Of a stretch of DNA of 64,000 bases, positions 31,542 through 42,730 are shown in pieces. Position 1 is the stretch's first letter; every line of letters starts with the position of its first letter. A program made the translations under genes and the position numbers. This DNA comes from Bathynomus jamesi (lineage: Eukaryota > Arthropoda > Malacostraca > Isopoda > Cirolanidae). The notes beneath the pieces were generated by a model that saw nothing but the letters and a program-made list of their open reading frames with translations, did no database searches and was not told where the DNA came from. The stretch spans positions 1 through 64,000 of the forward strand of contig JAJOZX010005621.1 of assembly GCA_023014485.1 (NCBI GenBank), read 5' to 3'.

Positions 31542-31935
31542 ATGAACTCTACCAACAATTTAAACAAATTTAAAAAAAAAAAAAAAAAAAAAAATCTCAA
31601 GCAAACAAATTCCACATTTCAATCCCAAAACCCAATTATTTCGAGAAATATAATCTATGATTACCTCGAAACTGAATACACGCACTTACCTAGAGCGAAA
31701 GATTCTCTGTTATTCTCATCAATGGAGCGACGCACTGATATATCCACCCAGAACCTTTCTTTCCTCTCGACTGCTGGGCCAAGTCAGGTCACTACTCCTT
31801 TTATACCGCCCGAATGAACTATTTGCCATGCTATGTGGCGGATAAACTCATAATACTTCATAGCGAATTGTTGCGTCTTTGTGTTGCTATACACTAAATT
31901 TATTTACTCGCGTTTATTATATGGTATATACTGTA
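31542..31935. other. Spacer with poly-A and an undefined open frame
   Basis: Poly-A at 31571-31594. Plus-strand frames of about 60-90 codons follow, but their composition is not convincing and I recognise nothing in them. Confidence 0.4.
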
Positions 31936-32023
31936 TCTATCTATCTGTCATCTATCTATCTGTCATCTATCTATCTGTCATCTATCTATCTGTCATCTAT
32001 CTATCTGTCATCTATCTATCTGT
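31936..32023. repeat. 15-bp minisatellite, about six units
   Basis: Unit tctatctatctgtca repeated from 31936; the translated frame gives IYLSS repeats, which is incidental. Confidence 0.95.
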
Positions 32024-32607
32024 ATGAATTAGGTGACGAAGATCCTTGCTTTTATAACAAACATAAAAATTAAAGTTTTCTAAAAGATATAAAATACATT
32101 AAATTTTGAGAATTACACCAAATAAAATGTCTAATACAACGACAGTAAAAACTCATTTTCAACAACTTTTGTACACACTGTATAAAAATAACGTCTTTGA
32201 TTCATACATCGTACGTTCAAGTTCGTTCTTTTGAATAAAAGGAAGGGATCGAAAAGGAATAAGTGGCGTACGGATAATTAAAATACATTAACAAAATATA
32301 TTTGTTTTCATATTCTTTAAGTAATAATTTTGAATTCAAAGGGGCGGGGATTAAATTATTTAGGGGGGGGAGGGCTAATGGGGTGGGGGGAAGATGAAAC
32401 GAGAGGGGTAGGAGGGAAAGGGGTATCGAGATGGAAGGCAAAAGGAGGCGGAGGTGGAACATCTCCGTTTAAAAAGGGAAAGGATTTTCTCGCTCTTTCG
32501 TCAGAGTCGATCTTCTTTCTTGGGGTTTTGTTCTCTCTATGCATGTACGTAAGTATATATATATATATATATATATATGAAAATATATGCGCCTCTCTCT
32601 CTCTCAG
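32024..32607. other. Spacer with a G-rich block
   Basis: 32340-32460 is G-rich with several runs of three or more (ggggggggagggctaatggg, ggtggggggaagatg), then TA at 32553-32578 and CT. G-quadruplex formation is possible but unproven. Confidence 0.5.
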
Positions 32608-32895
32608 TACACGAGATAAATGTACGCATGGTGTAAATGAACTCTGAAGCTATTATTTTCATTATACTTTTTCCTACTTTCCTATAAATCTTCGTTCACA
32701 ACTATTTCTCTCAGCAGTGACTGGAGGAGGAGAGAGAGAGAGAGAGAACCTTGTCTGTTATTTACTTTACTATTCAGGTGTAAAAAAAGCTTTACACATC
32801 AGTGGTATAACTTTTCAGTATTTTCATTTGCTTTTGTTTTCCTCTCTCTCTATTTTCTTTACTTCTTTCTTGGGCTAACCTAGAGTAGATCTTAG
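32608..32895 (+). repeat. Dispersed repeat R1, copy 3
   Basis: acgagataaatgtacgcatg, gaatgaactctgaagctatt-like, cagcagtgactggaggagga and gggctaacctagagtagatc in the same order as copy 1. Confidence 0.85.
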
Positions 32896-33258
32896 AGTCG
32901 CTTTTAACCTGTAAAACTGTCTGTCTGTCCATTTGTCTGTCTGCCTCCTTCTTTCCTTTTTAAATGTCTCATCTTCCAGGTTTTTTGTCTTTTGTTTTAA
33001 CCCTTCTGAATCTTTGTACTCTCGTCAAAAAGAAGGTTTTGAGCTTTAATAAACGACTTCAAACTGACCTCCGGCGTGACCTGATTCATGCCAAGTCAGA
33101 AAAGAACTGTAATTTCCCGTCTGACACTGTAATGGATAATCGACACTCGTCTGAACCCGAACAAATTCTGACGACACTAAAAAGAATATCAAAATGTTTA
33201 TCTTCTTAAAAATAGGTTCAGGGAACATCATTTATTTATAATAGATAACTTTTCACTG
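32896..33258. other. Spacer with an undefined 81-codon open frame
   Basis: Plus frame 32964-33209 begins MSHLPGFLSFVLTLLNLCTL and turns polar. No family recognised; treated as unassigned. Confidence 0.35.
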
Positions 33259-33293
<35 letters not shown>

Positions 33294-33294
33294 C

Positions 33295-33357
<63 letters not shown>

Positions 33358-33358
33358 A
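33259..33358. repeat. (TCTA)n-(TA)n-(GT)n compound microsatellite
   Basis: Three repeat types in direct succession. Confidence 0.96.
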
Positions 33359-34042
33359 CGCGCGCGCTTTCCGTTTGTTTTACAATCAATAATAATAATA
33401 GTAATAATAATCCATTGTAATGATTCTTTATTGTATTGGATAATAAATTATATACAATCAATCATATTGTTTATTTCTTACAATCATTTTACACGACTAC
33501 TTTACACTGACGCCTTATTCTATTATAATAATTAACAATAGATCTCTAACTCATATACATACAATATGGTCTGTTATTCAACCTTGTTGTGTGTGTGTGT
33601 GTGTGATATATATATATATAAAGTACTGTTTCAAATTAATTGTGTCATTGCATGCCTTGTTAGCTATACAAGTGAATATTAATTGTATCTGAATGGATTC
33701 CGTTTGTAAATTTTAGCTTCGGATTAATATTTAATTAATATTAAGTATTTTTTGTAACTAACATTTCAAGTAATAAACGGCTCCTAACACTGACTGTGTA
33801 GCTTTTCTTTTTGGTATATATATATATAGGGTCAAAAAATGAGAGGCAGCAAGTTCCTCGTTAGTGTCTGTGTTGTCTTCAGTTTAAAACCTAATTCTCA
33901 GAGGAACCTTTTTTTAACATATTTTAGCCTGTAATAGGGAACAAAACGGTTTAAATTTTTGTAGAGCATACGTAACTTTACTTTTGACGCTATGCCATAT
34001 ACAGAGTGTACGGTACCATAGTCCTCTTTTTAAAAGGTCTCC
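33359..34042. other. AT-rich spacer with short GT and TA tracts
   Basis: GT at 33586-33605 and TA at 33820-33830. agggtcaaaaaatgag at 33828 could be a decayed mariner-type end. Confidence 0.45.
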
Positions 34043-34229
34043 GGAGGCTTTTTCCTCACCAGTGTAACCCGCTTCCATATTAGCCATTGCGTGTTATTCT
34101 ACCTGCAACAAAAATAAAAGGTCCCAAAACAAGACATCACTCTGAACATGTTTTAGTTCTAATGTATGACTTTCGTAAATTTAATTGAAAATAAATTTTT
34201 CTATGATACCGGACTTATGGGACACCCTG
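34043..34229. mobile_element. Mariner-type MITE (family M1), truncated copy 3
   Basis: The right end ccggacttatgggacaccctg is intact. The interior (ggaggctttttcctcaccag, ccattgcgtgttattctacc, aaggtcccaaaacaagac) matches 11657-11935 and, inverted, 9219-9485. The left end is missing. Confidence 0.8.
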
Positions 34230-34422
34230 TATATACTTAACACATCATTAGCAAATTCCTTATATAATAGCTTCAAATTATATTCTTTATATACTATAAT
34301 TACCGGTATAATAATTTCACAGAGAAATCTTACATCATACAAACCCAAATAAATAATAGGCCTATATAATAATATGAAATGAAAGATTTGGGAATAGCAG
34401 AGAAAATATGGAAAATTATATA

Positions 34423-34477
34423 CAGGGTGTCCATAAATTATCTTTACAAATTCAACTTAAATTTATGGATACCCTTT
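34423..34477. mobile_element. 55-bp mariner-type mini-MITE
   Basis: cagggtgtccataaattatc against (complement) taaagggtatccataaatt. Barely more than two terminal repeats. Confidence 0.6.
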
Positions 34478-35084
34478 ACAATTTCCTTATCGAGAGCATA
34501 AGCTTGGAAGTCGTTACAGTACAACGAATATCATTACCAGAATCGGAGGTAAAGTTTGGGAAAAAAGTTCTCCTAAAACAAATTACTTGTCGATATTAAC
34601 CGAGTTTTATTTCTGAAATTTTGTAGGCGAACTTTTATCTTAAACTGTAAAAGAAATAAGGAGTACTTGCTTCACTATTACTCATAATTATGGTGACTGA
34701 TATTGAGAATGAAGTAACTAGCGATAGCACAGTACCATCTTTAACCATAACTGTAGACAAATCATCAGAAAACTTAACCAGAATGTCGTCAAAACGAGCA
34801 CATACATTATACAAGTACAGGAATGTAACAAAGCTTTCAAAATATGTAATACATAATCTCATCACAAAACTAACATTTACGAATGAAAAAAATTATCTTT
34901 TGAGAAATTAACTCAAACTGGAAAATGACGGCACCTTGCATGACTACAAATTACACAAATTATTTACAAATAGGCAGTAACCTAAAATGGTACCTTCTTA
35001 CTTTAATGTACTGTACTTTACTCCCATGTATGTATGTGCTGACAATTTCAAGTGCACATAAACTTATACACCTTCATTATGATA
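34478..35084. other. Unique spacer, nothing recognised
   Basis: Open frames under 80 codons on both strands, without recognisable motifs. Confidence 0.45.
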
Positions 35085-35669
35085 CCGCGCCAAAAGACGA
35101 GAGCAGATGTCCATACCTGAATCCATCACTATGAACCAGAAAGCAAACGACAGAGCATGCAATGGAAGCATCCAACATCTCCGGTTGCAAGGAAGTTCAA
35201 AGCGCAGCCGTCAGCAGGTAAAGTTATGTTAACACTGTTTTGGGATACACGAGGCTCTATCCTTGAACATTATCTAGAGCGTGAAACTACAGTAACAACT
35301 GCATCGTATTCTGACATGCTTCGGAATGAATTAAAGCAAGCAATTCGCACAAAACGGAGGGGGAGATTGTCGGAGGATATTATTCTGTTACACGACAATG
35401 CGCGCCCTCATACCGCTGCACAGACTAGAAAATGCCTTCAAGAACTTAAATTTGAAGTTCTCGACCATCCAGCTTACAGTCCAGACCTGGCACCTTCAGA
35501 TTTTTACCTCTTTGGACCACTAAAAGACGCTTTGAGAGGTCAGCGATTCGACTAAGTGTATTGAGAAACAGGGAGACTATGTTGAAAAGTGATGTGTTTA
35601 TGATTTATCAGATGTGAAAATAAAATTGTGAAACTAAAAAGTGCGGATACTTATTGAATTACCCTCGTA
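35085..35669 (+). mobile_element. Mariner (irritans-like, DD34D), 5' truncated
   Basis: The right inverted repeat is clear: the complement reads tacgagggtaattcaataag, the usual form of irritans-type mariner ends. The left end is absent. The coding remnant is described at 35157-35592. Confidence 0.85.
35157..35592 (+). pseudogene. Mariner DD34D transposase, C-terminal half
   Basis: Frame includes KAQPSAGKVMLTLFWDTRGS (first catalytic-region strand with Asp), ILLHDNARPHTAAQT (second Asp) and DHPAYSPDLAPSDFYLFG. Thirty-four residues separate the second Asp from the Asp in PSDFYLF, which defines DD34D. After RGQRFD an in-frame stop occurs, and KCIEKQGDYVEK follows at 35557-35592 in another phase, showing an internal deletion of roughly 25 residues. 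The N-terminal DNA-binding region is lost. Confidence 0.9.
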
Positions 35670-36504
35670 TCTTAGTCTTAACATCTTCATATAAAAAAAA
35701 AATTAGTCAAGAAAGAATTCAGAGAAACTTTACAGCCAAAATCAATTGATTCAGAGAACTAAATTATTGGGAAAGGTTAGTAAATTAATATGTACTCCTA
35801 GGATACGAGTAATTTCCCTTTGGAAAATAATTGAAAAACTGGTTCCTGATCTAAAAGTGAACACTATAAACACCCAGAGAACACTGAAAAACAGGAAAGG
35901 CAGAAAGGGTAGTGTTTGTAAGCTAAAGGGTAGACAAGAAATATCGTCAGCCTTGAACGAAAACAATTCTGTTGACAGAAGGACCAAGTCTATTTAACCA
36001 TTTGTCCGAAGAACTTCGGAATATGAACGGTGTCTATGCGCAAGTCTTCAAAAGAGGGCTAAACACCTAGCTGAGGACAGTCTCAGATTTGCTGGGTGTA
36101 GCTGGCTATGCGAGACGGAGAGCTCAAGAAAACAATTTTCTTCTTCACCAAGCTAATTCTAAAGGCACGATCAAAAGCTTGACCTCTGTGCGATGACTGA
36201 TCACTGCACGAAATTGTTACATAGCATAGATGATGACCATCTGCGAGTTGCAGGACCTCTCTGCCGTTAAATAAACCAACTAAATCATCCATTCGAGGTC
36301 ATAGTTTAAATTGTACCCACCATATGACTCTCAACAGCTTTCCAATACTTGGTAAGCCAACCTGTGAAATTGATCTAAGACTTATGGAGTAAATTTACAT
36401 TTTTGAAAATAAACCAATTTTAAATGATCATGTCTATCGAAATGAACATTGTAAAGCAATATACTTTTAGTTATTTTAATTGTTTTAAATCATGTATTAG
36501 TGTA
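35670..36504. other. Unique spacer, nothing recognised
   Basis: An 83-codon basic frame at 35746-35997 and a 69-codon frame on the minus strand at 36083-36292 have no recognisable domains. Confidence 0.4.
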
Positions 36505-37120
36505 CAGGGTGATTCATAAATGTTTCATAAATTGCAGGGGTGCATTCTTGAGACAAACGTAAAGAAAAGAGACCATATAAACATTGGTCGAGCAACCCGT
36601 AGGTTTCGAGCTATAACACGCGACACAAAAATGAAATTTCTAAAGGCAATATCTCGATACTGTGTATCTTCACCAGATGGATAGGGCGTGGTGGTTCTAT
36701 TCCGTGGCCACCTCGGTCACCAGATTTAAATCCTCTTGATTATTACTTGTGGGGTCATTTAAAAAAACCTAGTTTATGTTACAGAAGTTCGAGAACGTGA
36801 TGAATTGTGGCAACGCGTTCGAGACAATTGCGAAACCATCCAGGAATTTTTGAGTGTGTCAGACAATCAGTGGTGCGATATGCTGAGGCACGCATTGAAG
36901 AAGTAGGAAAGAATTTCGAACATTTACTTTAATGAAGCAAATGTATTTCACTGTGTATTTGCATAAAATGTAAAAAATCTTTTGGAGTTTCATTTTTGTG
37001 TCGCATTCTATAGCTCGAAACCTACGGGTTTCTCGACCTATGTTTATATAGTCTTTTTTCTTTACTTTTGCCTCGAGAATACACCGTGCGATTTATGAAG
37101 CACATTTATGAATCACCCTG
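36505..37120 (+). mobile_element. Mariner-like DD41D-type element, internally deleted
   Basis: cagggtgattcataaatgtt and (complement) cagggtgattcataaatgtg, with a second inner inverted pair (ggtcgagcaacccgtaggtttcg / cgaaacctacgggtttctcg). The plus strand keeps only the transposase C-terminal third. Confidence 0.88.
36690..36905 (+). pseudogene. DD41D-type transposase C-terminal fragment
   Basis: WIGRGGSIPWPPRSPDLNPL then DYYLWGHLKK includes the third catalytic Asp. A frameshift in an A-run near 36765 leads to VTEVRERDELWQRVRDNCET and DMLRHALKK before the stop. Confidence 0.83.
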
Positions 37121-37149
37121 TATTTTAAATAATGTATCACCATATTATA

Positions 37150-37254
37150 CAGGGTATTCAAAAAGAAACGCAACCCATTGGAGAATGCATATATCAATTG
37201 TAACCTAACCCTTTTCGTTTCTATTTTGGGTTGCGCTTCTTTTCGAACACCCTG
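37150..37254. mobile_element. 105-bp mariner-type mini-MITE
   Basis: cagggtattcaaaaagaaacg and (complement) cagggtgttcgaaaagaagcg; inner caacccattg and ttgggttgc also pair. Confidence 0.75.
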
Positions 37255-37287
37255 TATAAGCAAATCATGTATATGTTACAGTCAAAG

Positions 37288-37414
37288 TGTGTAACCAGCC
37301 ATTTCGCGTAATGGCTGAAGATTTTAGTCATTTCGCAAATGACCAAGTGAAACAGCCATTTCGCGAAATGATTAAAAGTTTCAGCCATTACGCGAAGTGG
37401 CCAAAATCTACACA
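37288..37414. mobile_element. MITE with repeated catttcgcgaaatg palindromes
   Basis: Ends tgtgtaacc and (complement) tgtgtagattttggcc. Inside, ccatttcgcgtaatggctga occurs near each end and a perfect catttcgcgaaatg palindrome sits near 37353. About 127 bp; superfamily not assigned. Confidence 0.68.
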
Positions 37415-37433
37415 CATTTTTTCTTGTAAAAAA

Positions 37434-37660
37434 ACAAGATATGTTGGTCCTGATTAGATTAGGTTACGCTAGTTTAGGGTAATTAAGGTTTAGTTAGGTT
37501 AGGTTAGGCTAGATTAGGAAGTATCTCGCTATTTAATGACTAAACAGAAAACCTTGAAGCACTCATGTCGGAACTACTCGTCATACCATTTTTGGTCCAA
37601 TGGCAATAAGGTTAGGTCAAATTAGGTTAAATTAAATTAGGTTGGATTAATTAGTTATTT
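37434..37660 (+). repeat. Degenerate TTAGG-like interstitial sequence
   Basis: gtttagttaggttaggttag at 37490-37509 and scattered ggttaggtcaaattaggtta at 37611-37630. TTAGG is the usual arthropod telomeric repeat; here the runs are short and impure. Confidence 0.5.
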
Positions 37661-37687
37661 AGATTATGGGTTTTAAAAAGTCGATAC

Positions 37688-37745
37688 AGTAGACCCTCGT
37701 TATTTCGCGAGATTGGGACCGAGAATTACCGCGAAATGTTGTTTT
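37688..37745. mobile_element. Single pogo/Tigger-like terminus
   Basis: cagtagaccctcgttatttc followed by gcgagattgggaccgagaat resembles the CAGTAGACCCTCG-type ends of pogo/Tigger elements. No matching right end found. Confidence 0.45.
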
Positions 37746-38813
37746 TACGATATATCGTTCTGTATATTTTAATATACAGCATTTCTATATATTACATATA
37801 CATTGGGCTGGAGTCCCATGTCTGGAAAAACGCTGTCCCACATACGAGCCAAGTGCCAAATGTTGAGTAGCGCATCTGCCAACGTTGCCACTCGGAGGTT
37901 TTTGCCGGCTCGTGTAGCAGTGTGAAATGTTAAAAGCTATAAAAGAAGATTGAAAGACAGTGCCAGTGCCAAGATTTTTCGGCCCGAACGTTTCGACCAA
38001 CTTTTTTCGTGCAAAACGAAGCTGAAAGGGAACAGTGTTGTGGAATGAGAAAGAATGCAAGTTGTGAAATAGTGTATCGAAGGAGGAGGAAGCGTTAATG
38101 AAAGAGGAGTGATATGAACATCCGAGTGAGTGTAAATGTGTTGATGATAGATGTCTGCATGCTAAGTTTAAGTTTAAGAGAGTGAAGATAGCAGTGATTG
38201 TAGTGATTGTAGCTCCTCCTTCCTGCATAAAAATACGACACGTGATGATAGATATGGCAGAAGAGAAGGATGATTTCTGGAATGCGGTAAATGATATGGT
38301 TGAAAGCATGGAGAATGCGTATAAAACAATTGTAATGGATGATCTGAATGACAAAATAGTGTCCGAAATGAATGACAATGATGATAGAACAAAATAATTG
38401 TACGTATGGAAGGAGAGAGAGATGAGAGTGGAGAAAAGTATGATAGATTATGTGGTAGTAAAGCGTTCTTTGGGTGTAATATAGAAGCTATTTCGGGATG
38501 AGTGAAGGTGTATCAGATAAAATGATTGTACTGGTACAACTACAGAATTTGTCCCATTATTAGAAAAAAAATAATAATAAATTATATTTTCTCATTATTC
38601 TTTCAATACTTACAAACACTCGTTACAATACCAAAACAGTTAGAGCTTTCTCACTCACAACATACACTAATAACAAAGCCACTAAAAGAAGATAGGTTCT
38701 TTAAATTTATTCCGGGCCCAAATATTTCTGGCGACAGCTATGACGACTATTAGTACCATTAAAATTATTAATATTATTGTTATTCATTACTAGAGTTGTA
38801 GGACAGGCTTGTC
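37746..38813. other. Region without recognised gene; mixed open frames
   Basis: A 197-codon minus frame (37785-38378) is Ser/Phe rich and a 71-codon acidic plus frame (38182-38397, ending MNDNDDRTK) overlaps it. Neither shows a domain. GC content is higher than in neighbours at 37800-38060. It might be the interior of the element whose pogo-like end is at 37688. Confidence 0.35.
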
Positions 38814-39025
38814 CAACATACGGCCCGTGGGCCAGAGTCCGGCCCGCCAAAGATTTGTGGTGGATACTGGCTGGCCGATACTGAAAATTCATTATCTAAT
38901 GTCATATTTTATTTCAATAAAATTTAATTTTAAAATAAAAATTTCATCTAAAATTTGCACACTGGCCCTCGGTGTGGGTCATTAATTGAAATATGGCCCT
39001 TCATGAAAAAAGGTTGGACACCCCT
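38814..39025. mobile_element. hAT MITE
   Basis: caggcttgtccaacatacgg and (complement) caggggtgtccaacctttttt-type ends, the classic CAGGGGTGTCCAA hAT signature. Flanks ttgtagga and ttctagaa match 6 of 8. 212 bp. Confidence 0.85.
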
Positions 39026-39195
39026 GTTCTAGAACTAATATTATGACTTGTCATCTTCTAAAGTTAAACTTCCTCTTATTAACAAAAGAAATTTAAGTAC
39101 AATAACCGCACTTAACATGAAAATGGAAAATTCAATAAAATGGGCAGCTGGATATATATATATATCTATCATTTGAACACATACATACTATACTA

Positions 39196-39272
39196 CAGGG
39201 TGTCCCAAGAGTCCCACTCTATTTCTTGCTCAACCCTTACAAGAAATAGATTAAGACTTTTGGGACACCTTG
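39196..39272. mobile_element. 77-bp mariner-type mini-MITE
   Basis: cagggtgtcccaagagtccc and (complement) caaggtgtcccaaaagtctt; sister of 10396-10471. Confidence 0.75.
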
Positions 39273-39739
39273 TATATCTTATTTTAACGATCTCTCAAAC
39301 AATTCTAATGAGCATCACCTAAAATTTACTGTAGATCTCACTCAGTCTTTGATTGTTTCGTCCTGTGAATAAACGCTCAAAACGTTGGTGTACACACACA
39401 CACACGGAAAATAATATAAATACGAGTATAACCCGAAGTTGCTCACAAAACTTTCATTTTTAAAGATACTAATTGGTAACACTTGCATGTTCTTCTTTTA
39501 GCTTTTTCATTGCAAATCACTTATTTTAGTTTGTTGGTTTGTTTGAACTATTTTCACCTTCATTCATTATACATTTTCAACAATTTTCTTCTCAATACAT
39601 ACATGTTCATTGTTCAATACACGCATGTTCTCAATACACGTGTGTCAGAACATACACGGTCTCAAAATTTTAAATAAAAAAACATTCCTTTTAATACAAA
39701 TTGAATAACATGTCAGCTAATCATAACATGTTGTGTATA
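39273..39739. other. Spacer, nothing recognised
   Basis: Small CA run at 39393-39405; no coding. Confidence 0.45.
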
Positions 39740-41048
39740 AGGGGTTCCAAAAAACCTTAGCCCCCCCCCCCCATTTGCAGCTTACGTGTTTACTTATATC
39801 GAAATAGTTTTTAGTGATTATAAAAATATATAAACTTATTTATTTATTGCAGGTATTAAAATTACTCTAGCTGATAAAGTGATAATATAATGGCTTATCA
39901 ATTAATTGGTGATTCGGAGAGGCAACGTGTGATAGATCGCGTACGAGCAATAACATTTCGGGAAGCTCGTGATGCTGGAGCCACCTTTATAACACGTTCA
40001 TGGGTTGCCAAAAAGTTGCGAAGAAGTGAGGACTTCGTCAAAAGAAATTGGAATAAAACTTTGGATGAATGTGAAATGGATACAACCAAATCTGGGCGCA
40101 CAAATTTGCCACTCTCTCAGGAAACAAAGGACATCATTGAAAGCGGTACGCGTAAGCGGAAAAACAGCTGTGCTAAACTTCGTCATAGGCAAGGTTTAAA
40201 GCCTTGGCATGAACTTCCAAAGCCAAGAAAAACAACTTAACATCGATGACAGAATGTGGTTTGCCCATTATCTTGAAGATCGGGATGTGGATGATTTCAT
40301 GCATTTAGCTGTCTCCGATGAATTTTTTGTTTACGTAACACGTCGGCCTAACTACCAAAATGATCGAGTGTGGACCACAACACCAGATGAAATCGATGAC
40401 AATGAACATTATCGCGAATTATTAAAAAGTCTAGACTGTGTTGGTGTTTGTTTTGTTCACTGCAAAGACGCTCATGTGGGTGCTGAAGCCAAATGGTCAG
40501 AGTTGGGATGGACAGTATTTTCATGATATTCTATCCCAGCATGTCATTCCTTTTCTAAGAAACCCAAACAATATTATGGATGTCGATCAGGTCACACTTC
40601 TGCACGATAAGGCCCCCTGCTTTAAGGCATTAGTCACTCAACAGTTGTTGCGGAACCATGAGATCGATTTCTTTGGAAATGAAGAATGGCCAGGAAATTC
40701 TCCTGACCTGAACGTCTGTGAACACATTGGATCAGTTATAAAGGACAAGGTTGAATGTCTCTTGTTTCGAGAACCTGCAGCAAATCGATTTTCGAAGGAT
40801 ACAATGACGCAACACATTGAAACTGTTTTAGCAAATTTGCGTAACGATCAAGATCTATTCACGTCACTTTTGGCAAGCTACCCAAAGCGAATTCAGGCTG
40901 TCTTGGAAGCCAATGGCGGGAACACCAAGTTTTAATTGTTTCTCATTAAATGCAGGATTAAATTCTCTTTTGTAAGGTATGTTTAGTTTTACTGTACCTC
41001 TAATGGTTTAGGCCATGGGCGGGGGGGCTAAGGTTTATTGGAGCCCCG
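39740..41048 (+). mobile_element. Tc1/mariner-superfamily DD37E element
   Basis: ggggttccaaaaaaccttag plus a C run at the left; complement of the right end is cggggctccaataaacctta, also followed by a C run. TA-rich flanks. 1.3 kb with a transposase gene broken by frameshifts. Confidence 0.88.
39890..40935 (+). pseudogene. DD37E transposase with frameshifts
   Basis: Starts MAYQLIGDSERQRVIDRVRA (helix-turn-helix region, FVKRNWNK, KSGRTNLPLSQETKDII). A first shift lies near 40145. The catalytic part continues MHLAVSDEFFVYVTRRPNYQ (first Asp), shifts near 40440, then VTLLHDKAPCFKALVTQQL (second Asp) and PGNSPDLNVCEHIGSVIKDK. Thirty-seven residues separate the second Asp from Glu in VCEH, hence DD37E, as in ITm/TRT-type elements. 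It ends LEANGGNTKF. Confidence 0.88.
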
Positions 41049-41053
41049 TATAT

Positions 41054-42710
41054 AGTGGGGCTCATAAGTATTCGTACAGAGAAATATTTCGGTTATATTC
41101 GTTCTTAGCTTTTGTACCATGCGTAAGATAGTTATGAAACTTGAAAGGTTTACAGTTCGTGTGAGAAAATTTAACAAATAAAAAAAATTAGTTTAACTTA
41201 ACATATAATGTAAAACATCAAAGAATTTGAGGGAAAAAAAAAGAAGTTAAAATGCAAAAGTTTTCGTACATTTATTTATAAAATTATTTGATACTTTGAG
41301 TGTCCACCTTGGGTTGAAAGAGCTTAAAATTTTTATCAGTAGTTGGCTGTTTATTGGTAAGAGACTATTGGCAACTCTGAATTCTAGAATTTTCTCTGTG
41401 AATCTTCATGGAAGACGGATGACTGTACAAGACATTAGAGTAAGCAATGAGGTTTTGTGGTAAAGAAATGTCAACAGATCTTAAGAGATCTATTATTGCT
41501 GCACACGAGTCTGGAAAGAGTTATAGGAAGATAGAAGAACTTCGAATTCCATTTACGACGGCTGCAGCAGTTATAAAGAAATGGAAAGGCTTTGGAATAA
41601 TTAAAACGCAACCAAGGTATGGACGACATTGCAAGATTTCAGAACGTACAGCAAGAGAGATTGAAAGAATGGCTACTGCGAATCCATAAGTGGCTGCCTG
41701 CGGGTGATATTTGCCAAACATTAAGAATGTCTAAGATTGATGTCCAATCCTGTCTTGTACGTCGTACATTGAGAAAGAATGGTCTACATGGAAGAGTTGC
41801 ACGAAAAAACCTCTGCTACGAAAGGCGTACAAAGAAGCTCGTTTAAAGTATGCCAAGGATCATCAAAATGGTAGATTTACATTCTGGAAGAAAATTCTCT
41901 AGAGACGAGACTAAAACCGAATTATTTGGGAACAACGAGCAACGGTATGTTCGACGAAAATCAAATACTGCATTCGAGGTAAAAAACATCCTTCCTACGG
42001 TTAAACATGGTGATGGTAATTTGATTCTTTGAGGATGCTTTAGTGCTTCTGGTCCAGGGAAGCTTGTTGTCATCACTGGAATCTTGAATTCCAAGAAATA
42101 TCAGAAAATTTTAGAAAAAATGTCTCGCGTTCAGTTAGGGAGTTGTGAATACGTCATAATTGGGTACTTCAACAAGATAATAATGCGAACCAAAGTAAGA
42201 GTACCATGAAATGGCTTCAAGAACAAAAGAATTCCAAGTTTCTCCAGTGGCCCAATCAAAGCCTAGATCTCAATTTAATCGAAAATTTATGGTTTGATTT
42301 GAAAAAAGTTATCCGCAAAAGGAAACCCTTCGAATCCGAATGAACTACAACAATTTTCTTTTCAAGAATATACTAAAATTTCTACTGAAAGATGTCGAAA
42401 CGTCGTAAAAAAAATAAAAAATACCCAAAACGAATCAATGAAGTCATTCAAGCAAAAGTTGGATGCGCAAAATAAAAAAATAAAAAAAAGATCTTTTAAA
42501 TAAATGGATGAAAACTTTTACATTTTAACTTTTTGATATTTCCCTCAAATTTTTTGACGTTTTAGATTGCATATTCGAGTTAAACTTTTTTATTTGTTAA
42601 ACTTTTGAAAACGAACACTAAACTTTTCATAACTATACTATACACTGTACAAAAGGTAAGGACGAATATAAGTGAAATATTTCTCTGTACGAATACTTAT
42701 GAGCGCCACT
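41054..42710 (+). mobile_element. Tc1-like (DD34E) element
   Basis: Left agtggggctcataagtattc, right complement agtggcgctcataagtattc; match continues through gtacagagaaatatttc. 1.66 kb, normal for Tc1. It begins six bases after the DD37E element ends. Confidence 0.93.
41447..42474 (+). pseudogene. Tc1 transposase with frameshifts and stops
   Basis: GKEMSTDLKRSIIAAHESGK and WKGFGIIKTQPRYGRHCKIS (paired domain and GRPR-like hook, here GRHC), then DICQTLRMSKIDVQSCLVRR, DETKTELFGNNEQRYVRRK (first Asp), a stop replacing Trp at about 42032, LQQDNNANQSKSTMKWLQEQ (second Asp) and SLDLNLIENLWFDLKK. Thirty-four residues lie between the second Asp and the Glu. At least three frameshifts or stops, so inactive. 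Confidence 0.92.
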
Positions 42711-42730
42711 ATACATACATACATACATAC

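Noticed and set aside
31936..32023. CRISPR-like array of short repeats
   Set aside because: A 15-bp minisatellite without spacers in a eukaryotic context.
37785..38378. 197-codon minus-strand frame as a host gene
   Set aside because: Composition is Ser/Phe skewed, it overlaps an opposing frame and shows no domain; left as unassigned.
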